Assembly: GCF_023242365.1 (NCBI RefSeq)
Contig: NZ_JALLIX010000052.1
Location: 1 to 42,231, forward strand
DNA: 42,231 nt
Direction of reading: 5' to 3'
Source: Pseudomonas sp. MWU13-2100
Lineage (GTDB): Bacteria > Pseudomonadota > Gammaproteobacteria > Pseudomonadales > Pseudomonadaceae
Made by a program: the position numbers and the translations under genes
Notes under the pieces: model-generated
Told to the model about the DNA's origin: nothing
The model's database searches: none
The model's input: the letters and a program-made list of their open reading frames with translations, nothing else
Shown here: positions 16,318 to 23,900 of the stretch, piece by piece
Numbering within the stretch: the stretch's first letter is position 1
How the letters are laid out: each line of letters begins with the position of its first letter

Positions 16318-17271
16318 TCAACGGGCTTGCAGCTTGCGCTCAATGGCATCCATCAGCAGGCCGCCGATGTCAGTGCCGAAGGCGTTGTCGATCTCGCGGA
16401 TGCAGGTCGGGCTGGTGACGTTGATTTCCGTCAGGTGCTCGCCGATCACGTCCAGGCCGACGAACAGCAGGCCTTTTTCCCGCAAGGTCGGGCCGACCTG
16501 GGCGGCTATCCAGCGATCGCGCTCGGTCAGCGGACGGGCTTCGCCACGGCCGCCGGCCGCCAGGTTGCCACGGGTTTCACCCGCTGCGGGGATCCGCGCC
16601 AGGCAATACGGCACCGGCTCGCCGTCGACCATCAGGATGCGCTTGTCGCCGTCCTTGATCCCCGGCAGATAGGCCTGGGCCATGATCTGCTGGCTGCCCA
16701 GGGCGGTCAGGGTCTCGAGGATCACCGACAGGTTCGGGTCGCCGACCCGGTGGCGGAAGATCGAGGTGCCGCCCATGCCGTCCAGCGGCTTGAGGATCAC
16801 GTCACCGTGCTTGGCGGCAAACTCGCGCAACACATCGGCGCGACGGCTGACCAGGGTGGCGGGCGTGCACTGCGGGAACTGGGTGGCAAACAGCTTTTCG
16901 TTGCAGTCGCGCAGACTCTGCGGCTTGTTGACCACCAGCACCCCGGCGCGCTCGGCCTGTTCCAGCAAGTAGGTGGAATAGACGAACTCCATGTCGAAGG
17001 GCGGATCCTTGCGCATCAGGATCACGTCCAGATCGCTCAAGGCCGTGTCGGTCTCGGCTTCCAGTTCGAACCAGTGCTCGGGGTTGGCGAACACTTTCAA
17101 CGGACGCATGCGCGCCCGTGCCACGCCGGCGTCCTGGTACAGATCCTGCTGTTCCATGTAGAACAGGGTCCAGCCGCGCGCCTGGGCGGCCAGCAACATC
17201 GCCAGGGAGCTATCCTTTTTATAGGAAATGTTGGCGATGGGGTCCATGACAATCCCGAGACGAACGCTCAT
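16318..17271 (-). CDS. gshB: GshB, glutathione synthetase
   Basis: A 317-residue ATP-grasp enzyme that adds glycine to gamma-glutamylcysteine. Visible signatures are an N-terminal MDPIANISYKKDSSLAML, VMDPI and KPLDGMGGTSIFR (ATP-binding glycine-rich loop), and GLDVIGEHLTEINVTSPTCI at the metal and ATP site near the C terminus. Length is typical of bacterial GshB. It is divergent from pilG across 251 bases and is the first gene of a minus-strand run with tonB 77 bases downstream. Confidence 0.96.
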   Translation of the reverse strand: MSVRLGIVMDPIANISYKKDSSLAMLLAAQARGWTLFYMEQQDLYQDAGVARARMRPLKVFANPEHWFELEAETDTALSDLDVILMRKDPPFDMEFVYSTYLLEQAERAGVLVVNKPQSLRDCNEKLFATQFPQCTPATLVSRRADVLREFAAKHGDVILKPLDGMGGTSIFRHRVGDPNLSVILETLTALGSQQIMAQAYLPGIKDGDKRILMVDGEPVPYCLARIPAAGETRGNLAAGGRGEARPLTERDRWIAAQVGPTLREKGLLFVGLDVIGEHLTEINVTSPTCIREIDNAFGTDIGGLLMDAIERKLQAR

Positions 17272-17359
17272 GGGCTATATCCTCTGTGGGCCGTGATGGC
17301 CGAAATGGCTTGAAAAAGTGGCGTCAGAGTGGCGCTACACCGATTCCCGGTCAAGGAAA

Positions 17360-17391
17360 AACCGCCTGTCCGGGTGGGGCCGGGGGCGGTT
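17360..17391. promoter_or_regulatory. Inverted repeat in the gshB-pilG divergent region
   Basis: AACCGCC (17360-17366) and GGCGGTT (17385-17391) form 7-bp perfect arms around an 18-base GC-rich loop, 88 bases upstream of gshB and about 130 bases upstream of pilG. It could be an operator shared by the divergent genes or a leader hairpin of either one. I have no factor to assign to it. Confidence 0.35.
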
Positions 17392-17522
17392 GATAGATTG
17401 CATCTTGAGACTGTGCTAAAAAGGCTCGCATGCCGCTCGAAGCGCTTACACATCAAGGGCTTCGCGCCTGAAAAGCGCTTAAATGCAGTCAATCGAGTCG
17501 CTGTGGCGATGGTAGAGCAGAT

Positions 17523-17930
17523 ATGGAACAGCATTCCACAGCCTTGAAAGTGATGGTCATCGACGACTCCAAGACGATTCGCCGAACCGCCGAGACGCTG
17601 TTGAAACATGTGGGTTGCGAGGTGATCACGGCCATTGACGGCTTCGATGCGCTGGCCAAGATCGCCGATCATCATCCGGGTATCATCTTCGTCGATATCA
17701 TGATGCCGCGCCTGGATGGCTACCAGACCTGCGCCTTGATCAAGAACAATCGTGCGTTCAAGTCCACGCCGGTGATCATGCTGTCCTCCAAGGACGGTCT
17801 GTTCGACAAGGCCAAGGGGCGTATCGTCGGTTCCGATCAGTTTTTGACCAAGCCGTTCAGCAAGGAAGAACTGCTGGCTGCGATCAAGGCCCATGTGCCC
17901 GGGTTCGCGGCGGTAGAACAAGCACATTGA
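17523..17930 (+). CDS. pilG: PilG, CheY-like response regulator
   Basis: A 135-residue single receiver domain. The acidic pair is in VMVIDDSKTIR (Asp14 and Asp15), the phosphoacceptor is Asp58 in IIFVDIMMPRLDG, and the conserved Lys is in FLTKPFSKEEL. PilG is phosphorylated by ChpA and promotes pilus extension (through PilB) and cAMP signalling in P. aeruginosa. It is the first gene of the Pil-Chp operon and starts after a GGTAGAGCAG region. Confidence 0.95.
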   Translation: MEQHSTALKVMVIDDSKTIRRTAETLLKHVGCEVITAIDGFDALAKIADHHPGIIFVDIMMPRLDGYQTCALIKNNRAFKSTPVIMLSSKDGLFDKAKGRIVGSDQFLTKPFSKEELLAAIKAHVPGFAAVEQAH

Positions 17931-17975
17931 CGGTCGGCCGCCTGGCCGCCCGCCTTATAAGCAGTGGGGAACACC

Positions 17976-18341
17976 ATGGCACGTATCCTGATCGTCGATG
18001 ATTCGCCGACTGAAATGTACAAATTGACCAGCATGCTGGAAAAGCACGGTCATGAGGTGCTCAAGGCCGAAAACGGTGCCGACGGCGTGGCCCTGGCCCG
18101 CCAGGAAAAGCCCGACGCGGTGTTGATGGACATCGTCATGCCGGGCCTCAATGGCTTCCAGGCCACTCGGCAACTGACCAAGGACAGTGAAACCAGCCAT
18201 ATCCCGGTGATCATCATCACCACCAAGGATCAGGAAACCGACAAGGTCTGGGGCACGCGCCAGGGCGCTCGCGACTACCTGACCAAGCCGGTTGAAGAAG
18301 ACACCCTGATCAAGACCCTGAACAGCGTTCTCGCCGGCTGA
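17976..18341 (+). CDS. pilH: PilH, CheY-like response regulator
   Basis: A 121-residue single receiver domain: acidic pair in ILIVDDSPTEMY (Asp8 and Asp9), phosphoacceptor Asp52 in VLMDIVMPGLNGF, Lys in YLTKPVEEDTL. PilH opposes PilG in Pil-Chp signalling, by acting as a phosphate sink or by promoting retraction. The ATG at 17976 gives the normal length and follows GTGGGGAAC; an in-frame codon at 17964 would add only four residues. It follows pilG by 45 bases. Confidence 0.95.
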   Translation: MARILIVDDSPTEMYKLTSMLEKHGHEVLKAENGADGVALARQEKPDAVLMDIVMPGLNGFQATRQLTKDSETSHIPVIIITTKDQETDKVWGTRQGARDYLTKPVEEDTLIKTLNSVLAG

Positions 18342-18352
18342 CGGCCCGCGCC

Positions 18353-18904
18353 ATGAGCCCGTCGCAGACCGCCTTCCAGCTGCTGCTGGAAATCGACCAG
18401 CGCTGTCGCCTGTTGGCGGCTGACCTGCCGTCGCAACAGGCCCGCCAGGACACCTGGAGCGGTATCGGCTTTCGTCTCGGCGAGCACTGGTATGTGGCGC
18501 CCATGGGCGAAGTCGGCGAAGTCTTGCATGAGCCGCGCCACACCCTGTTGCCGGGGGTCAAGCCCTGGGTCAAGGGCGTGGCCAACCTGCGCGGGCGCTT
18601 GCTGCCGATCATGGACCTGTGTGGGTTTTTCGGCCATGAGCTTTCCGTATTGCGCAAACAGCGACGGGTGCTGGTGGTGGAATACAAAGATGTGTTCGCC
18701 GGCCTGATGGTTGACGAGGTGGCCGGCTTGCAACATTTTCCCCTCGGCAGCCAGCAGGGGCTTGCGCTGCCGCCGCCGGATGCGGCGGTGGCGCCCTTTG
18801 TCCAGGGTCGTTTCGAGCGTGAGCGCAGTTGGTGGGTGTTCAGCCCGTTTGCCCTGGCGCAGGCGCCGGGGTTTCTGGATGTGGCCTTACAGGCAGGGGC
18901 CTGA
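18353..18904 (+). CDS. pilI: PilI, CheW-like coupling protein
   Basis: A 183-residue CheW-domain protein that should link the receptor PilJ to the kinase ChpA. The domain covers about residues 38-175, with FRLGEHWYVAPMGEVGEVL, GVKPWVKGVANLRGRLLPIMDL (the CheW NLRG.I...D signature) and LMVDEVAGLQHF. It starts 11 bases after pilH and ends 3 bases before pilJ, consistent with one operon. Confidence 0.95.
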   Translation: MSPSQTAFQLLLEIDQRCRLLAADLPSQQARQDTWSGIGFRLGEHWYVAPMGEVGEVLHEPRHTLLPGVKPWVKGVANLRGRLLPIMDLCGFFGHELSVLRKQRRVLVVEYKDVFAGLMVDEVAGLQHFPLGSQQGLALPPPDAAVAPFVQGRFERERSWWVFSPFALAQAPGFLDVALQAGA

Positions 18905-18907
18905 TCG

Positions 18908-20965
18908 ATGACAAATGCTAAAACTGGAAAGCCCTTGGAGGCATCGCGCAGTCGTTCGCAGATCATCGTGCTGTTTATCGCCCTGATCGTGTTCATCATG
19001 CTGCTGTTCGCCAACTTCGCCTACCTGAACACCCAGTCCACCTACGACAAGCAATACATCAGCCATGCCGGAGAGCTGCGGGTGCTGTCCCAGCGCATCG
19101 CCAAGAACGCCACGGAAGCGGCGTCCGGCAAGGCCGCGGCGTTCAAGCTGCTGAGCGATGCGCGCAACGATTTCGCCCAGCGCTGGGGTTACCTGAAGAA
19201 AGGCGACCCGGCCACCGGCCTGCCCGCCGCGCCGCCCGCCGTACGTACGGAAATGCACGCCGTGCAGCAGGACTGGGAAAACCTGCTGCGCAACACCGAC
19301 GCCATCCTCGCCAGCGAACAGACCGTGCTGTCGTTGCATCAGGTGGCGGCGACCCTGGCCGAAACCGTGCCGCAGTTGCAGGTCGAGTACGAAAAGGTCG
19401 TGGAGATCCTCCTGCAACGCGGTGCCCCGGCGGCCCAGGTGGCCATGGCCCAGCGCCAGTCGTTGCTCGCCGAGCGCATCCTCGGGGCGGTGAACACGGT
19501 GCTGGCCGGTGACGAAACCTCGTCCCAGGCCGCCGATGCCTTCGGTCGCGACGCCGCCCGTTTCGGCCAGGTCCTCAACGGCATGTTGCAGGGCAATGCG
19601 GCCCTGAAAATCACCCAGGTCGAAGACAAGGACGCCCGCACCCGCCTGGGGGATATCGCCGAGCTGTTCGAATTCGTCTCCGGCTCGGTGGATGAAATCC
19701 TCGAAACCTCGCCACAGTTGTTCCAGGTCCGCGAGTCGGCGGGCAATATCTTCAGCCTGTCGCAAACCCTGCTGGACGAAGCCTCGCACCTGGCCAACGG
19801 TTTTGAAAACCTCGCCGGCGAACGCTCCCTGGACACTATCGGTGGTTATGTCCTCGGCCTGCTGGCCCTGGCCTCGATCATCCTGATCGGCCTGGTGATG
19901 GTCCGCGAGACCAACCGGCAACTGCACGAGACCGCCGAGAAGAACGAGCGCAACCAGCACGCGATCATGCGCCTGCTGGATGAAATCGAGGATCTGGCCG
20001 ACGGTGATCTGACCGTGACTGCCTCGGTCACCGAAGACTTCACCGGGACCATTGCCGACTCCATCAATTATTCCGTCGACCAGTTGCGCGATCTGGTGGC
20101 CACCATCAACCTCACCGCCGGCCAGGTCGCCGCCGCCGTGCAGGAAACCCAGGCCACCGCGATGCAACTGGCCGAGGCCTCCGAGCACCAGGCCCAGCAG
20201 ATTTCCGAGGCCTCCACCGCCATCAGCGACATGGCCGAGTCGATTGACCAGGTGTCGGCCAACGCCGCCGAGTCCTCGGCGGTGGCCGAGCGCTCGGTGG
20301 AGATCGCCAACAAGGGCAACGAGGTGGTGCACAACACCATTCATGGCATGGACAATATTCGCGAACAGATCCAGGACACCGCCAAGCGGATCAAGCGACT
20401 GGGCGAGTCTTCTCAGGAGATCGGCGATATTGTCAGTCTGATCGACGATATTGCCGATCAGACCAATATCCTCGCCCTCAACGCGGCGATCCAGGCGTCC
20501 ATGGCCGGCGATGCCGGGCGCGGTTTCGCGGTGGTGGCCGATGAGGTCCAGCGCCTGGCGGAACGTTCGTCGGCGGCGACCCGGCAGATCGAGACCCTGG
20601 TGCGGGCGATCCAGACCGACACCAACGAGGCGGTGATCTCCATGGAACAGACCACCACCGAAGTGGTGCGTGGCGCCCGCCTGGCCCAGGATGCCGGGGT
20701 GGCCCTGGAAGAAATCGAAGGGGTGTCCAAGACGCTGGCGGCGTTGATCCAGAGCATCTCCAACGCGGCCCAGCAACAGACCACGTCGGCGGGGCAGATT
20801 TCGCTGACCATGAACGTGATCCAGCAGATCACCACCCAGACCTCGTCGGGCTCGACCGCCACCGCCGACAGTATCGGCAACCTGGCGAAAATGGCCAGCC
20901 AACTACGGCGCTCGGTCTCCGGCTTTACCCTGCCCGCGGCGCAAGATGCGCGTGAAACCCGTTAG
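18908..20965 (+). CDS. pilJ: PilJ, methyl-accepting chemotaxis receptor
   Basis: A 685-residue transmembrane receptor of the Pil-Chp system. TM1 is at about residues 20-42 (IIVLFIALIVFIMLLFANF), followed by a periplasmic PilJ-type sensor region to about 313. TM2 lies at about 314-335 (GYVLGLLALASIILIGLVMV), then HAMP, then a long coiled-coil signalling domain. The hairpin tip is near residue 516 (DQTNILALNAAIQASMAGDA) with FAVVADEVQRLAERS following. PilJ senses pilus or surface contact in P. aeruginosa. The operon here has no CheR/CheB-type partner, so methylation of this receptor is uncertain. Confidence 0.95.
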   Translation: MTNAKTGKPLEASRSRSQIIVLFIALIVFIMLLFANFAYLNTQSTYDKQYISHAGELRVLSQRIAKNATEAASGKAAAFKLLSDARNDFAQRWGYLKKGDPATGLPAAPPAVRTEMHAVQQDWENLLRNTDAILASEQTVLSLHQVAATLAETVPQLQVEYEKVVEILLQRGAPAAQVAMAQRQSLLAERILGAVNTVLAGDETSSQAADAFGRDAARFGQVLNGMLQGNAALKITQVEDKDARTRLGDIAELFEFVSGSVDEILETSPQLFQVRESAGNIFSLSQTLLDEASHLANGFENLAGERSLDTIGGYVLGLLALASIILIGLVMVRETNRQLHETAEKNERNQHAIMRLLDEIEDLADGDLTVTASVTEDFTGTIADSINYSVDQLRDLVATINLTAGQVAAAVQETQATAMQLAEASEHQAQQISEASTAISDMAESIDQVSANAAESSAVAERSVEIANKGNEVVHNTIHGMDNIREQIQDTAKRIKRLGESSQEIGDIVSLIDDIADQTNILALNAAIQASMAGDAGRGFAVVADEVQRLAERSSAATRQIETLVRAIQTDTNEAVISMEQTTTEVVRGARLAQDAGVALEEIEGVSKTLAALIQSISNAAQQQTTSAGQISLTMNVIQQITTQTSSGSTATADSIGNLAKMASQLRRSVSGFTLPAAQDARETR

Positions 20966-20975
20966 TGGAGTCGTC

Positions 20976-23900
20976 ATGAGCGATCAGCACGACTATGTGG
21001 CCCTCGAATGGGTCAAGGGCGAAATCGCCGATACCCTGAAGCAGGCACGCCAGGCCCTGGATGCGTACGATGAACCGACGCATTCGGCCCAGGACATCGC
21101 CGAATGCCTGGAATGCATTCACCAGGTCCATGGCAGCTTGCAGATGGTCGAGTTCTACGGCGCCGCCCTGCTCGCCGAAGAAACCGAAGCCCTGGCCCTG
21201 GCCGTGGAACAAGGGCGGGTGGTCGATCTGCCGGAAGCGCTGAAATTGCTGCGCCAGGCCCTGGGCCAGATGCCACTGTACCTGGACCGGGTCCACAGTG
21301 CGCGCCGCGATCTGCCGTTGGTGGTACTGCCGCTGCTCAACGACTTGCGCAGCGCCCGCGGTGAAAGCCTGTTGTCGGAAACCAGCCTGTTCAGCCCGAC
21401 TCTGCCGGAGCTGTCGCCGCTGGACGAGGCCGGCCTCGCCCGATTGACCCCGCCGGAACTGCCGGCCTTGCTGCGCAAGTTGCGGCAAATGTTGCAGACC
21501 GCCCTGGTCGGCTTGCTCCGCGAGCAGGACGACGAGACCAATCTCGGCTACATGGCCAAGGTCTTCGCCCGCCTTGAAAACCTCTGCCTGGAGGCGCCGC
21601 TGGGGGCGCTCTGGCAAGTCGAGTCGGCGCTGGTCGAGGGCATGCTCGCCGGCGTCATCGCCAACAGCCCGGCCCTGCGCAGCCTGCTCAAGGACTCCGA
21701 CAAGGAGCTCAAGCGCCTGCTGGAGCAGGGCATCGCCGGGATCAATCAGTCGGCACCGGAAGAATTGCTCAAAAGCCTGCTGTTCTATATCGCCAAGGCG
21801 CGGCAACCGACGGCGCAGATGCTCGTCCTGAAAGAACGTTATGGCCTCGATGAGGCCCTTCCAGATACGGCGGTGGTCAACGAAGAACGGGCGCGCCTGG
21901 CCGGCCCGGACCGTGATGCCATGCGTTCGGTGGTGGCGGCGCTGTGCGAGGAGTTGGTGCGGGTCAAGGAGCGCCTGGACTTGTTCGTGCGCGGCGACCG
22001 CCAGCACACCGACGAACTGTCCAGTCTGCTGGCGCCCCTGCGGCAGATCGCCGATACCCTGGCGGTGCTCGGCTTCGGCCAGCCGCGCAAGGTCATCATC
22101 GACCAGACGGCGGTGGTCCTGGGCCTGGTCCAGGGCCAGCGCGAGCCGAATGACGCGGTGCTGATGGACGTTGCCGGGGCCTTGCTCTATGTCGAGGCGA
22201 CCCTGGCCGGGATGATCGGCACCGTGGAACCGGAAAGTCGCGAAGAAAGCCGCCTGCCGACCACCGACCTGACCCAGATCCACCAGTTGGTGGTCAAGGA
22301 GTCGCGGATCTGCCTGCAGCAGGCCAAGGACCTGATCATCGAGTACATCGATGCCGACTGGGACCGCGAGCGCCTGTTGCCCCTGCCCGAGTTGCTGACC
22401 CAGGTCCGGGGCGCTTTGTCGATGATTCCCCTCGGTCGGGCCGCAAGCCTGCTGGAAACCTGTAATCGCTATATCCACGATCACCTGTTGAACGGTCCGC
22501 AACCGCCGTCCTGGCAGCAGCTCGATCGCCTGGCCGATGCGCTGACGAGTATCGAGTACTACCTCGAACGCCTCGGCGAAGACCACGAGGCGCCGGGTGA
22601 ACGGGTGCTGGACATGGCCGAGGAAAGTCTCGACGCACTGGGGTATACGCCTGTCGAGCAGGACGTGCCGGTGCTCGAGGATGTCCTGAGCCCCAACGAA
22701 GCCCAAGTGATGCAGGACTTACAGGTGCTGGACAACGCGCAGGTGGTGCAGTCCCTGGCCGATGTCCTGGCCAGCCCCGTGTCCGCCCTCAACCCGCCGG
22801 CCCGCCAGGTCCCGGGCAGCTTGCTGCCACCACCGGGCGACGAGGCAGCGGTGGACGATGAATTGCGTGAGGTCTTCCTGGAAGAGTGCGCGGAAGTGCT
22901 TGATGTACTGCGCGAATACTTGCCGCGTTGGGCGCTGAATACCGAGAGCAAGTCGGCCCTGACCGAGTTGCGCCGCGCTTTCCACACGCTCAAGGGCAGC
23001 GGCCGGATGGTGCGGGCGCTGGTGCTCGGCGAACTGGCCTGGGCCGTGGAAAACTTGCTCAATCGCGTGCTCGAACACAGCGTCGAGGCCGACGCGCCAG
23101 TCCACCAGTTGCTCGACGATGTGCTGCAGGTGTTGCCGGAACTGGTCAGTGAATTTGCCGAACAGGCCCAGCGTCAGCGCGACGATATCGACCTGTTGGC
23201 CGCCCGCGCCCATGAGCTGGCGGGTTCGGCTGAGGTCGGGGGCGGGGAAGCGCGAGAGACAGACGAGGAGGCCATCGATCGGCAGTTGCTGGATATTTTC
23301 CGCAACGAGGCCGAGACGCACCTGGACAGCCTCAACCATTTCCTCGAACAGGCCACCGAACACCTGCCGCTGGCGGCCAGCGACGAATTGCAAAGGGCCT
23401 TGCACACCCTCAAGGGCAGCGCCTATGTGGCGGGCGTGCGGCCGATTGCCGAACTGGCGGCGCCGTTCTACCACCTGGTGCGTGAGTTCAAGGCCCACCT
23501 GTTGCCACTGGACCTGGACGAGGTCGAGTTGCTGCTGGAGGCCGAGGTCCTGTTGCACCAGGGCTTGAAGCAACTGGCGGACGATCCGCTGGCGGCCATC
23601 GACGGCGCCCCGGAGCTGATCCGGCGTGCCGAGGCGCTGCTCGCGGCCCGGCTGGAGTCCCTGCTCAGCGTGGCCAGCGGCACCAAGCGCGACCCGCAAT
23701 TGATCAACAACTTCCTCGCCCAGGGCATGGATATCCTGCTCGATGCGGAGAACCTGCTGTTGCGCTGGCAACAGCACCCCGGCGAGCGCCAGGAGCTCGA
23801 CCAACTGCTCGACGAACTGACCACCCTCGGCCAGGGCGCCCACAGTGCCGACCTGCACCCGGTGGACGAACTCTGCGAAGCCTTGCTCGACCTGTACGGC

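Noticed and set aside
18887..20902. A 671-residue open frame antisense to pilJ
   Set aside because: Composition is the mirror of pilJ codons (GHG, DQ and RQ runs). PilJ has all receptor signatures in the other strand.
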